Of a stretch of DNA of 64,000 nt, positions 15,896 through 23,294 are shown in pieces; position 1 is the first letter of the stretch; the number at the start of each line of letters is the position of its first letter. This stretch comes from Thermocrinis sp. Lineage in GTDB: Bacteria > Aquificota > Aquificia > Aquificales > Aquificaceae. Both the position numbers and the translations under genes were made by a program. The notes under the pieces were generated by a model that was given only the letters and a program-made list of their open reading frames with translations, did not search any database and was not told where the DNA came from. Where the stretch lies: assembly GCA_028276475.1 (NCBI GenBank), contig JAPYWH010000003.1:22304-86303 (forward strand), written 5' to 3'.

Positions 15896-16474
15896 TCACC
15901 TCCCTTGGGAGAGTTTCATAAAAGTATAAACCCTCTGGATTAAGGTCAAAAAGGAACCTACTGCCAAAAGGATCAGAGCCAAAAATATCTGCTGTAGAAG
16001 AACGCCTGCCAAAAGAACGACCCACCTTTCTGTCCTTTCAAAAAAGCCCACCCTTAACTCAAAGCCCAGTCCCTCCGCCCTTGCCCTTGCGTAGCTAACA
16101 CCAAAGGAAAAGACCAATACCAAAAGGGAGAGAATAGACAAAACCTTATCTTGGGAGGAGAGGGCTATGGCTATGAATGGTAAGGCGTCAGAAAATCTGT
16201 CGGTTAGAGAGTCCAAAAAGGCACCAAAGGGGCTATTCTGTTTGGTTTTTCTGGCTATGGCGCCATCCAAAGCATCACAGAGGGCCCCCAAGAGCAAGAA
16301 TATAAAGCTAAGAAGATAAGCCTTAAGGTAAAGGAAATAGGAGCCCACCGCCACGAGGAACAAACCCAAGATCGTTAAAAAATTGGGATGCACCTTAGCC
16401 TTGCTGATGGCGTCAATCAAGGGCATAAAGCCCCTCTCAAAGTAAGGTTTTAGCTCCCTCGTCAAATAACTCAT
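15896..16474 (-). CDS. CDP-alcohol phosphatidyltransferase family protein
   Basis: Membrane enzyme of phospholipid synthesis, 192 aa with several hydrophobic helices. The catalytic signature DALDGAIARKTKQ...FLDSLTD fits D-x2-DG-x2-AR-x8-9-G-x3-D-x3-D, near residues 65-90. PgsA (glycerol-phosphate), PssA (serine) or an archaeal-type inositol-phosphate transferase cannot be told apart; similarity to PgsA-like proteins is my best guess. The ORF-track start (16570) lies inside tRNA-Ser. The true start is ATG 16474 (MSYLTREL), 14 nt after the tRNA 3' end, without a clear Shine-Dalgarno. Confidence 0.85.
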   Translation of the reverse strand: MSYLTRELKPYFERGFMPLIDAISKAKVHPNFLTILGLFLVAVGSYFLYLKAYLLSFIFLLLGALCDALDGAIARKTKQNSPFGAFLDSLTDRFSDALPFIAIALSSQDKVLSILSLLVLVFSFGVSYARARAEGLGFELRVGFFERTERWVVLLAGVLLQQIFLALILLAVGSFLTLIQRVYTFMKLSQGR

Positions 16475-16488
16475 GGTTAAACCTTTTA

Positions 16489-16576
16489 CGGCGAGGGAGG
16501 GATTTGAACCCCCGGTGGGCTTTGAACCCACAGCGATTTTCGAGACCGCCCCGTTCGGCCACTCCGGCACCTCGCC
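16489..16576 (-). tRNA. tRNA-Ser (anticodon CGA)
   Basis: Class II tRNA of 88 nt read on the minus strand. The acceptor GGCGAGG pairs with CCTCGCC, with discriminator G. The anticodon stem GCGGT/ATCGC has loop CTCGAAA (CGA, decoding UCG), the long variable arm is TGGGTTCAAAGCCCA, and the T loop is TTCAAAT. No CCA is encoded. It heads the phosphatidyltransferase-nlpC unit. TATAAT (16594-16589) lies 12 nt upstream. Confidence 0.95.
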
Positions 16577-16588
16577 TACAAGGTAAGT

Positions 16589-16594
16589 ATTATA
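16589..16594 (-). promoter_or_regulatory. -10 element of the tRNA-Ser operon
   Basis: A perfect TATAAT on the minus strand lies 12 nt before the mature tRNA-Ser 5' end. A weak TTGTGT lies about 19 nt further upstream. The overlapping plus-strand sequence also reads TATAAT. Confidence 0.5.
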
Positions 16595-16704
16595 ATATCA
16601 GCAAGGAGCAAGAACACAAAAAGTCTGCAAAAGCAAGGAACAAAAGGGCATGAGGCATGTGGAGGAGGAGGATTAATGTAAGGGTAAATTCTCAACCGAA
16701 TTAG

Positions 16705-16733
16705 TTGCAAATTATTTTTATGTGCTTTATATT
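16705..16733 (+). promoter_or_regulatory. Promoter of fur/perR-like gene
   Basis: TTGCAA (16705-16710), a 17-nt spacer and TATATT (16728-16733) lie 11 nt before ATG 16745. The AT-rich TTATATTATTAA region could also hold an autoregulatory Fur/PerR box, but no clear 7-1-7 repeat was found. There is no obvious Shine-Dalgarno before the ATG. Confidence 0.5.
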
Positions 16734-16744
16734 ATTAACTTGAC

Positions 16745-17176
16745 ATGGTGGCGCACCAAAAGGAACGGCTTGAAGAGTTTGTGAAGGTTTGCAAGGAGAA
16801 GGGGTTAAAGATCACCCCCCAGAGGTTGGCGGTTTATGAGATCCTTCTGCGTAGAGAGGACCACCCCACCGTTGAGGAAATTTACGAAGAGGTTAAGGAA
16901 ATATATCCCTTTGTCTCTCTGGCTACCGTGTATAGAACGGTGGAAACTTTGGAAGGGTTGGGCTTTATAAAAAGGGTTGCCTACTGGGGAAGTTCAGTAA
17001 GGTATGACGCAAACGTCCAAGAACACGACCATTTGGTATGCGTAATGTGTGGAACCATACTGGACCTGAAGGCAGAGGCTGGATGCCGGGTGCCCGAGGA
17101 GTTAAACGGCTTTAAGGTATTGTCCCACTCCCTTTATATTTATGGGGTGTGTCCCTCATGCCAGAAGAAGGATTAA
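16745..17176 (+). CDS. Fur/PerR-family metal-dependent regulator
   Basis: Repressor of 143 aa. A winged helix (LKITPQRLAVYEILLRREDH, then VSLATVYRTVETLEGLG) is followed by the metal-binding dimerisation domain with QEHDHLVCVMCG and a second CPSC pair at the C terminus, so a structural Zn(Cys)4 site is present. The VRYD and HDH residues could form the regulatory Fe/Mn site of PerR or Fur; the sequence does not decide between peroxide and iron sensing. It overlaps the next gene, a pterin dehydratase. Confidence 0.9.
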   Translation: MVAHQKERLEEFVKVCKEKGLKITPQRLAVYEILLRREDHPTVEEIYEEVKEIYPFVSLATVYRTVETLEGLGFIKRVAYWGSSVRYDANVQEHDHLVCVMCGTILDLKAEAGCRVPEELNGFKVLSHSLYIYGVCPSCQKKD

Positions 17177-17466
17177 AGCGCTACAGCCCCGAGGAGGTCT
17201 TTCAAAAAATACAGGACGAAATTCCCCAATGGAAATACGAGGATGGATACATCTGCAGAGAGATCAACACCAAAAACTGGAAGGAAACGGTCATGCTTTT
17301 CAACGCCATAGCCTACCTGGCTGAAAGCCTGTGGCATCACCCGGATGTGGAACTGGGTTTTAAAAGGCTAAAGATCAAACTAATGACCCACGACGCAAAT
17401 GCCATTACAGACAAGGATTTTAACCTTGCCAAGTTGATTGAAAGGCTCATCAGTTTGTCTTTTTAG
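17158..17466 (+). CDS. 4a-hydroxytetrahydrobiopterin dehydratase (PCD/DCoH)
   Basis: Pterin-4a-carbinolamine dehydratase family, about 102 aa. WKYEDGYICREINTKNWKE and the active-site signature HHPDVELGF (HHP) are present, with THDANAITDKDFNLAKLI closing the domain. The family recycles pterin cofactors of aromatic amino acid hydroxylases and has moonlighting roles in other bacteria; no hydroxylase is seen nearby. ATG 17158 is my choice; GTG 17149 is possible. It overlaps the fur/perR 3' end and ends 17 bp inside the convergent methyltransferase. Confidence 0.88.
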   Translation: MPEEGLKRYSPEEVFQKIQDEIPQWKYEDGYICREINTKNWKETVMLFNAIAYLAESLWHHPDVELGFKRLKIKLMTHDANAITDKDFNLAKLIERLISLSF

Positions 17467-18094
17467 CACCTACGCAGAAGAACCCTCCCTCTCTCCAAAA
17501 GCCCTCCCTTATTTCTTGATTTTTCACAGGCTCTTGGTCTTGTGGCTCTTCAAAGAGGGTGGTGCATACTTTTTCAATCCTGAAGCTTGCTTGGGCTAAA
17601 ATGGAGGAAAGTTCTCCAAAGGAGTAAAACCTTGCGTGGGAGTAAATAGGATGTCCCTTCTTTGCCTTTTCTTTGTAAAAGTCCGCCCAAGGGCTGTCAG
17701 AAAGGACAAGCCCAAGCACTAAATATCCATCGTTCTTTAAAACCCTGTGGGCTTCCTCAAAGGCACGCAAGGGCTCTTCAAAAAAGCATACAGAGACCAC
17801 CATAAGGACCAAGTCAAAGCTTGAGCTTTTGAAGGGCAAAGCCTCCGCCCTTCCGAGAACTCCATGGATACCCCTTTGCCTTGCCAACTTTAAAAGCTCC
17901 ATTGAAGGATCCAATCCGTACGGAATCCCTAAGGCTTGAGCAAACCTACCGCTTCCCACTCCCACCTCAAGGGATAAAGAAAAGGGACTTATAACTCTCT
18001 TAAGGCAAGCTACCTCAAGCCTAAAGGCAGAACTTCCAAAGGGTCTTTCGTACCACTGATCGTAGTTTTTGGCGTATTGGTTAAAAATCTCCAT
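17450..18094 (-). CDS. Class I SAM-dependent methyltransferase
   Basis: Methyltransferase of 214 aa with a Rossmann core. Motif I is LEVGVGSGRFAQALG near residue 40, followed by a post-I acidic region (GLDPSMELLKLARQRG), motif II FDLVLMVVSVCFFEE and HRVLKNDGYLVLGLV. This is the Methyltransf_11 (UbiE-like) pattern. The substrate cannot be inferred. It is convergent with the pterin dehydratase and divergent from tRNA-Asp. Confidence 0.83.
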   Translation of the reverse strand: MEIFNQYAKNYDQWYERPFGSSAFRLEVACLKRVISPFSLSLEVGVGSGRFAQALGIPYGLDPSMELLKLARQRGIHGVLGRAEALPFKSSSFDLVLMVVSVCFFEEPLRAFEEAHRVLKNDGYLVLGLVLSDSPWADFYKEKAKKGHPIYSHARFYSFGELSSILAQASFRIEKVCTTLFEEPQDQEPVKNQEIREGFWREGGFFCVGAKKTN

Positions 18095-18106
18095 GTGTGT
18101 TATAAT
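18077..18106 (+). promoter_or_regulatory. Promoter of tRNA-Asp
   Basis: TTGGTT (18077-18082), an 18-nt spacer and a perfect TATAAT (18101-18106) lie 10 nt before the mature tRNA-Asp 5' end. The promoter overlaps the 5' end of the divergent methyltransferase. Confidence 0.55.
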
Positions 18107-18116
18107 ATAACCTTGA

Positions 18117-18194
18117 GGAGCCGTAGTTCAGCCAGGTCAGAACGCCGGCCTGTCAAGCCGGAGGTCGCGGGTTCAAGTCCCGTCGGCTCCGCCA
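18117..18194 (+). tRNA. tRNA-Asp (anticodon GTC), CCA encoded
   Basis: The acceptor GGAGCCG pairs with CGGCTCC, with discriminator G followed by CCA at 18192-18194. It is the only tRNA in the window with a templated CCA. The anticodon stem CCGGC/GCCGG has loop CTGTCAA (GTC), and the T arm is GCGGG TTCAAGT CCCGT. It is transcribed alone, toward the convergent DUF2905 gene. Confidence 0.96.
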
Positions 18195-18195
18195 C

Positions 18196-18423
18196 TCACT
18201 TTCTCAAAAACCAAAATATAAGGTTAAGGATAAGGGTCAGCAAAAGGCTTATCAGCAGAGAAGTGGCTAAGGGAAAGTAAAAGGTAAAATTGTCCCTCTT
18301 TATGAAGATATCCCCAGGCAGTTTGCCAAAACCAAAGGGAAGTTTTTCAACAAACAGAAGGACCAAACCAAAGACTATAAAAAACGCACCCACAAAGATC
18401 AGCCACTTTCCAAGGTCTGTCAT
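18196..18423 (-). CDS. DUF2905 family small membrane protein
   Basis: Protein of 75 aa with two transmembrane helices (WLIFVGAFFIVFGLVLLFVE and FPLATSLLISLLLTLILNLI) separated by the conserved GKLPGDIFIKRDNFTFYFP, the signature of the DUF2905 family. The function is unknown. It begins within the 3' end of flhB (4-nt overlap), so it is the last gene of the flagellar export operon and is probably co-expressed. It ends just after the convergent tRNA-Asp. Confidence 0.88.
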   Translation of the reverse strand: MTDLGKWLIFVGAFFIVFGLVLLFVEKLPFGFGKLPGDIFIKRDNFTFYFPLATSLLISLLLTLILNLIFWFLRK

Positions 18424-19466
18424 ACCGCAATCCTCCTCCTGCGAGAGAGAACGAAGGCTATAACCTCTGCCACCGCCCTGTAGAATTTAGGTGGGATCTC
18501 CTCCCCAACCTCCACCACTGGATAGAGGGCTCTTGCCAACTCTTCCCTTCTGACTATGGGAACGCCATGAACGATGGCAACCTCTACGATCCTCTCCGCT
18601 GTCTCACCTTTGCCCTTTGCCAAGAGGATGGGTGCTTTATCTCCCTTGCTGGGGTCATAACGGAGGGCTATGGCTATGTGAGTGGGGTTTGTGATAACAA
18701 CGCTCGCCTTGGGAACCTCCTGAAGCATCCTACCCTTTGCCAACTGCCTCATCCTCCGCCTGATGGCACCTTTAACAAGGGGATTACCCTCTTGCTGTTT
18801 GTATTCCTCCTTTACCTCCTCCTTACTCATCCTGATCCTTCTTTCGTAATCCCACCGTTTGTATGCATAGTCCAAAAGGGCTATAAACAGGGCAATCACC
18901 GAGATAAAGACCACCAACTTAAAGGTGAAGCCCAAAAAACTCCTTATTGCGGTTGAGTTTTCACTGGCAAAAAGGTTAAAGAGTTCCCAAAGCCCAGATT
19001 TAACAAAGAAATAGGCAACGATCATAAGGAGGAAGACCTTCAGCAGGTTCTTTGTAAGCTCAAAGAGGGTGGTCAGTGAGAAAATTCTCTTTAGACCCTC
19101 AAAGGGGTTTAGCCTTTCAAGCTTGGGCTCAAGGGGTTTTATGGTGAAAATAAAACCAAACTGGGCTATGTGGGTAAGAACAACTACCAGAAGGCTTAGC
19201 ACAAAGAAGGGCAGTATAAGGGGAAATATGCTTTCCTTTATTTGAATGAAGATCCTATGGAAATCAACGTGTGGGTTTAAGGAAACACTCCAAAATAGCT
19301 CCAAAACCTTACTAAAAAGCGTATATCCTGTGAAAAAGATCGCTATACTCCCTAAGAGGACTGTGCTTGCGGTGGCGATCTCTACGCTTTTGGCTACATT
19401 ACCCTCCTCCCTGAGCTTTCTTCTCCTATAAGGCGTCGCCCTTTCTGTCTTGTTTTCCTGCGCCAT
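18420..19466 (-). CDS. flhB: Flagellar export apparatus protein FlhB
   Basis: Export-gate switch protein of 348 aa. The N-terminal half has four transmembrane helices after a charged leader (ENKTERATPYRRRKLREEGN, the family signature). The cytoplasmic C-terminal domain contains the autocleavage motif NPTH (VITNPTHIAIALRYD) near residue 270, which cleaves between Asn and Pro to switch from rod/hook to filament substrates. It is preceded by fliR with 1 nt between and followed by the DUF2905 gene. Confidence 0.97.
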   Translation of the reverse strand: MAQENKTERATPYRRRKLREEGNVAKSVEIATASTVLLGSIAIFFTGYTLFSKVLELFWSVSLNPHVDFHRIFIQIKESIFPLILPFFVLSLLVVVLTHIAQFGFIFTIKPLEPKLERLNPFEGLKRIFSLTTLFELTKNLLKVFLLMIVAYFFVKSGLWELFNLFASENSTAIRSFLGFTFKLVVFISVIALFIALLDYAYKRWDYERRIRMSKEEVKEEYKQQEGNPLVKGAIRRRMRQLAKGRMLQEVPKASVVITNPTHIAIALRYDPSKGDKAPILLAKGKGETAERIVEVAIVHGVPIVRREELARALYPVVEVGEEIPPKFYRAVAEVIAFVLSRRRRIAV

Positions 19467-19467
19467 A

Positions 19468-20229
19468 TTAGCCTCCCACAGCCCTGCTGAATTTGATTAT
19501 ATACTCCTTTAGGTGGCTTGATAGCAGATAGGATATTAGTGGAAAGAGAAGCACCAAAAGGGCAAAGCCTAAAAACACTTGCATAGGCAGACCAACTATA
19601 AAGACGTTTATTTGAGGGATAAACCTATTCAGTAGGGCAAGGGTTAGGTTTAAAAGGAGCATGCTCAGAACTATGGGCAGGGAAATTCTAACCGCAAGGC
19701 TAAAGCCCTCATAAAAAAGCTTTAGGAACACATCTGGGTTTATGGAATAGAGGTCAAAGGTTCCCAAGGGCACCTTGCTCAGGCTATTGGCAAGGGAGAG
19801 AAAAACTATTTCTGGACCTCCCACCGAAAGGAAAAAGGATGTAAAAAGTAGCATAAAAAACACAGAAAAAACAGAAGCTTGGGGCTGTTGGGGAAGGAAA
19901 AGGGTGGCAATGGATAAACCCATGTTTATGCCTATGATCTCCCCCGCCATCATAACCGCATCAAAGATAAACCTAAGAAAAAGACCACTGAAAAAACCAA
20001 AGAGAAACTCCTTTAAAACTGCAAGAAAAAAGTGTCCTGTGGTAGCAAATTCTATAGGTTTTTGGTTTGTGTATAAAAAGAGCATAAAAGAAAGGGCGGT
20101 AGCAAAGAAGACCTTAAAAGTGTTTGGCAACAGTTCTCTGCCAAAGAAGGGCACCATAAAGAGAAAGGAAATAACCCTAACATGAAGCAAAAAGAGGGTT
20201 AAAAGGCTGTTTAGGTCAAGGGAGATCAT
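19468..20229 (-). CDS. fliR: Flagellar export apparatus protein FliR
   Basis: Inner-membrane component of the FliPQR gate, 253 aa with about six hydrophobic segments. Family features include FLFMVPFFGRELLPNTFKVF near the N terminus, EFLFGFFSGLFLRFIFDAVMMAGEIIG in the centre and LLNLTLALLNRFIPQINVFI toward the C terminus. It overlaps fliQ by 4 nt and sits in the usual order P-Q-R-FlhB. Confidence 0.96.
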   Translation of the reverse strand: MISLDLNSLLTLFLLHVRVISFLFMVPFFGRELLPNTFKVFFATALSFMLFLYTNQKPIEFATTGHFFLAVLKEFLFGFFSGLFLRFIFDAVMMAGEIIGINMGLSIATLFLPQQPQASVFSVFFMLLFTSFFLSVGGPEIVFLSLANSLSKVPLGTFDLYSINPDVFLKLFYEGFSLAVRISLPIVLSMLLLNLTLALLNRFIPQINVFIVGLPMQVFLGFALLVLLFPLISYLLSSHLKEYIIKFSRAVGG

Positions 20230-20495
20230 CGGAGCCAGACGGGAATATTAACTATGAGCTCCTTTGTAAAGTCCAGCAGTTTGTTTAGCATCCACGCACC
20301 CAAAAGAAGAACGACCACATAGGCCGCTATGAGCTTTGGGATATAGCCGAGGGTCATTTCCTGTATTTGGGTGGCAGATTGAAGAATGCTAACGATAAGT
20401 CCCACAAGGAAGGTAGCCAAAAGGACGGGCGCCGCCAAAATAAAAGCCATCTCAAGCATCTTCTGTCCCATAGAAAGGATCAGGTCTGGGCTCAT
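20226..20495 (-). CDS. fliQ: Flagellar export apparatus protein FliQ
   Basis: Protein of 89 aa with two transmembrane helices, the standard size of FliQ. It shows LAAPVLLATFLVGLIVSILQ, the conserved QSATQIQEMTLGYIPK loop and a second helix (LIAAYVVVLLLGAWML). It forms the helical export gate with FliP and FliR. Both ends overlap their neighbours by 4 nt. Confidence 0.96.
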   Translation of the reverse strand: MSPDLILSMGQKMLEMAFILAAPVLLATFLVGLIVSILQSATQIQEMTLGYIPKLIAAYVVVLLLGAWMLNKLLDFTKELIVNIPVWLR

Positions 20496-21241
20496 TGGTA
20501 GCTCCTTACAAGGGAAAGTATAACAAGTTCCCAGCCGTTAGCCAACACAAAGAGCATGAGTTTAAAGGGCAAGGAGATGATCTGGGGCGGAATCATGAGG
20601 ATGCCCATGGCTATAAGTATGGACGCAACCACCAAATCTATGATCAAAAAGGGTAGGTATAGCAGAAAGACTATCTGGAAAGCTACGCTTATTTCGCTTA
20701 CCATAAAGGCGGGGATCAGCACGCTAAGGGGAATATCTTTTGGTGATCTGATCTTTTCCCTTTCCTCCTTGCTCATACCAGACACATCCAAAAAGACCTT
20801 TATGCTCTCCTTTCTTGTATGCTTAGCCATGAACTCCTTTAATATGTCCGAGGTTCTTTCAAAAAACACCTGATCGGTTATTTCCCCCTTGAGCAGAGGC
20901 TGAAGTGCGGTTTGGTTTATGTTTTCAAAAACAGGCTTCATGATAAAAAAGGTCAAAAAGAGGGCAAGGGATACGATCACTTGATTGGGTGGAACGGTGG
21001 GAACACCCAAAGCCTGCCTTATCAAGGATAACACTATAACGATCCTAACAAAGGATGTTGTCATAATCAGAATGGATGGGGCGAGAGATAGAATGGTCAG
21101 GAGGATCAAGAGCCTTATGGAGGTGTCCAGCTGTCCTGTGCCAACCTTTAGCTCTATGTTTGGCAGTATTTGCTCTTGGGCGTAGCCAAAGCCAACTAAT
21201 AAAAGACTAAGGGCTAAGGTCTTTATAAACAACATCCGCAC
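20492..21241 (-). CDS. fliP: Flagellar export apparatus protein FliP
   Basis: Gate protein of 249 aa with a cleavable signal peptide (IKTLALSLLLVGFGYAQ) followed by four membrane segments. Conserved stretches are LTILSLAPSILIMTTSFVRI, IRQALGVPTVPPNQV, the loop before LIPAFMVSEISVAFQIVFLL and MGILMIPPQIISLPFKLMLF. It forms the core pentamer of the FliPQR gate. Its start lies 35 nt inside the upstream fliO-like gene. Confidence 0.97.
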   Translation of the reverse strand: MRMLFIKTLALSLLLVGFGYAQEQILPNIELKVGTGQLDTSIRLLILLTILSLAPSILIMTTSFVRIVIVLSLIRQALGVPTVPPNQVIVSLALFLTFFIMKPVFENINQTALQPLLKGEITDQVFFERTSDILKEFMAKHTRKESIKVFLDVSGMSKEEREKIRSPKDIPLSVLIPAFMVSEISVAFQIVFLLYLPFLIIDLVVASILIAMGILMIPPQIISLPFKLMLFVLANGWELVILSLVRSYQ

Positions 21242-21470
21242 CCCTTTCGCTTACAAGGATTAACATATACACCCCCTTTACCTCAAGCTCCACCAAAAAG
21301 GCACCCCTCATGAGGGGAACAATGCTTAAAACCTTCACATTACCGGACCTTCCTTTAAGGCTCAGCCTTGTTAGAAGAGGATGCAGGTATGGAACCACCA
21401 AGAGTATGAGCACCACCACTATGGCTAAAGATAGCAGAACCTTTAAAAGGCTATAAAAGAGATCCATCAC
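21207..21470 (-). CDS. fliO: FliO-like flagellar biosynthesis protein
   Basis: Small protein of 87 aa with one N-terminal transmembrane helix (VLLSLAIVVVLILLVVPYLH) and a short cytoplasmic domain (KVLSIVPLMRGAFLVELEVKGVYMLILV) typical of FliO, which assists FliP assembly. Sequence similarity in this family is low; position between fliL and fliP carries much of the call. The start is GTG 21470 or the adjacent ATG 21467. The 35-nt overlap with fliP is unusually long for this operon. Confidence 0.78.
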   Translation of the reverse strand: MMDLFYSLLKVLLSLAIVVVLILLVVPYLHPLLTRLSLKGRSGNVKVLSIVPLMRGAFLVELEVKGVYMLILVSERGADVVYKDLSP

Positions 21471-21940
21471 GACGTCTGAACTACAAACTCAGTAAAGTAT
21501 ATGTTTCGGACGCCACCTTCCACCAGAATAATATTGAGCCTTTTTATGAGCTCTAACCTTAAGGCTTCCCTTCCCTCGGGCGTCCTCACAAAATCCGAGG
21601 TCTTGCTACTTATCACATCTATGATGGCATCCTTGATTATGGGCATTCTTTTATCTACCTCCTGTTTTACCTTTTCGTTGGAAAGCTCCAAGGTTATGGC
21701 TACCCTTGCGTAGGCGTCCGTTCCCTTGTCCGCCAAATTGACGGTGAATACTCCCAAATCTACCATGACTCCCACGTGGGAGGGCGCAACCTTTTCCTCA
21801 CCCTCCTTCTTAGGTTTGTTGAGTAGGAAAAAATAGGCACCTCCGCCCGCAACTGCCAAAAGTAATAAAAGGATAGGTATTAGAAACAGGATCTTTCTTC
21901 CTCCCTTTTTCTCTTCTAACTTTTCTTTTTCCTCCGCCAT
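21467..21940 (-). CDS. fliL: Flagellar basal body-associated protein FliL
   Basis: Stator-associated single-pass protein. A charged cytoplasmic start (EEKEKLEEKKGGRK) precedes a transmembrane helix (ILFLIPILLLLLAVAGGGAYFFL), then a periplasmic SPFH-like domain with VDLGVFTVNLAD, YARVAITLELSN and RLNIILVEGGVRNIYFTEFVVQ. The ORF track starts at TTG 21946; I prefer ATG 21940 (MAEEKEKLEEKK). It is the first gene of fliL-fliO-fliP-fliQ-fliR-flhB, with a TATAAT 11 nt upstream that overlaps the promoter of the divergent tldE-like gene. Confidence 0.92.
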   Translation of the reverse strand: MAEEKEKLEEKKGGRKILFLIPILLLLLAVAGGGAYFFLLNKPKKEGEEKVAPSHVGVMVDLGVFTVNLADKGTDAYARVAITLELSNEKVKQEVDKRMPIIKDAIIDVISSKTSDFVRTPEGREALRLELIKRLNIILVEGGVRNIYFTEFVVQTS

Positions 21941-21950
21941 AGCCAAAAAC

Positions 21951-21961
21951 TATTATAAAAT
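21951..21961. promoter_or_regulatory. Shared divergent -10 region, fliL operon and tldE-like gene
   Basis: The 29 bp between the divergent starts contain TATTATAAAAT. Read on the minus strand it gives TATAAT (21957-21952) 11 nt before fliL. Read on the plus strand TAAAAT (21956-21961) lies 8 nt before the tldE-like ATG, with TATTAT and TATAAA overlapping. The two -10 elements overlap physically. Confidence 0.5.
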
Positions 21962-21969
21962 CTTTCACG

Positions 21970-23292
21970 ATGGGACAATTAAAGAAGTGGATAGAAGACT
22001 CTTTAAAAGGAGAGTATGAATACGAAGCATACATAGAGAGCACGGAAAAACTTTTGGTGGAAACCTCAAGAGAGAGCTTGGAAAACATTTCCAAGTCAAA
22101 GGAGGTTGGCTTGGGTATAAGGGTCCTAAAGGATTTTAAACAGGGATTTGCATACACTACAGACCTATCCTGGACGGCGGTCTCAAGCTGTGTAAAGAGG
22201 GCAGTGGAATCCTTGGAGCTTACGCCAGAGGATGACGGCTTTGTTCTTAACAAAGGCGAGTTTAAAGGGCAGTTGCAAGCGGATTACGATCACGAGGGAC
22301 TTTCTCTGAGTGTGGAGGACAAAGCGGAGTTGCTTATAAACCTTGAAAGACTTGCAAAGGACTTTGACAGAAGGGTAGTGGGTACAAGAAAGACAAGCCT
22401 GAAGGAGTTTAAAGTGGAGGTTCATTGCTTTAACTCTCAGGGTCTTGAATACAGCTACACAACCACCTACTTTTCCTGCCTTACCTCAGCCCTTGCAGTA
22501 GAAAACGGGGAAGAGGCTATATCCTATGAATACAGGAGCGGTAGATATTTAAAGGACATAGACTTTGAAGAGATGGCTAAGGATGTAGTCTTTAAGGCTA
22601 CTGCCCAGTTGGGGGCGGTCTCTTACGAAACAAAGGTCATTCCCGTTGTCTTCTTCAGAGACAGTGCGGTATCCCTTTTGGAGGCTTTCAGCCCGATGTT
22701 CTTGGGGGATGCCCTCGTAAAAAACAAAACCCTGCTAAAGGGCAAAGAAGGACAAGCAATAGGAAGCCCTCTGCTAACAGTGATAGATGACGGGACCCTA
22801 AAAGGGGGTGTGGGTTCTCTGGACTTGGACGCGGAGGGCATTCCATCTAAGAAAAACATAGTAATTGAAAAGGGAATTTTTAGAGGGTTCTTGCACAGTG
22901 TATATACTGCAGTCAAATGCAATGCCAAACCAACGGGTAATTCGGTAAGATACGGCTATAAAAGCTTGCCCACCTCCGGCATAAGGAACCTTTACATAGA
23001 GAGGGGAACCCACACTCTGGAAGACCTGTTGAGGGCTTACGAGGAGGTCTTTTTGATTTTAGACCTTATGGGTTTGCATACCGCAGACCCCATCTCCGGA
23101 GACTTTTCCCTGGGCGCTTCTGGTATAATTTATAAAAGTGGCAAGAAGGAGAGAGCAGTGAAGGGACTAGTCATAGGAGGGAACATTCAGGAACTTCTGA
23201 AAAATTTAGTGGGAATAGGAGAAGACCTTAGGATGTATGGGCATGTGGGTTCTACATCCTTGCTTATAGAAGCTATAACGGTTGGAGGATAA
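21970..23292 (+). CDS. TldD/PmbA (TldE-like) metalloprotease-family protein
   Basis: Protein of 440 aa of the TldD/PmbA (U62) family. TldD carries a zinc HExxxH motif; TldE/PmbA lacks it, and I see none here, so this is the TldE-type partner. Typical segments are GLGIRVLKDFKQGFAYTTDL, LLTVIDDGTLKGGVGSLDLD, EGIPSKKNIVIEKGIFRGFL and GASGIIYKSGKKERAVKGLVI. In E. coli TldD/TldE mature microcin B17 and degrade CcdA. No tldD is visible nearby. ATG 21970 has no Shine-Dalgarno and lies 8 nt after a -10-like box. Confidence 0.88.
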   Translation: MGQLKKWIEDSLKGEYEYEAYIESTEKLLVETSRESLENISKSKEVGLGIRVLKDFKQGFAYTTDLSWTAVSSCVKRAVESLELTPEDDGFVLNKGEFKGQLQADYDHEGLSLSVEDKAELLINLERLAKDFDRRVVGTRKTSLKEFKVEVHCFNSQGLEYSYTTTYFSCLTSALAVENGEEAISYEYRSGRYLKDIDFEEMAKDVVFKATAQLGAVSYETKVIPVVFFRDSAVSLLEAFSPMFLGDALVKNKTLLKGKEGQAIGSPLLTVIDDGTLKGGVGSLDLDAEGIPSKKNIVIEKGIFRGFLHSVYTAVKCNAKPTGNSVRYGYKSLPTSGIRNLYIERGTHTLEDLLRAYEEVFLILDLMGLHTADPISGDFSLGASGIIYKSGKKERAVKGLVIGGNIQELLKNLVGIGEDLRMYGHVGSTSLLIEAITVGG

Positions 23293-23294
23293 AG

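Noticed and set aside
16475-16570. N-terminal extension of the phosphatidyltransferase
   Set aside because: It is the translation of tRNA-Ser; the family start is ATG 16474.
18077-18280. ORF of 67 aa over tRNA-Asp
   Set aside because: It reads through the tRNA and the antisense of the DUF2905 gene; no support.
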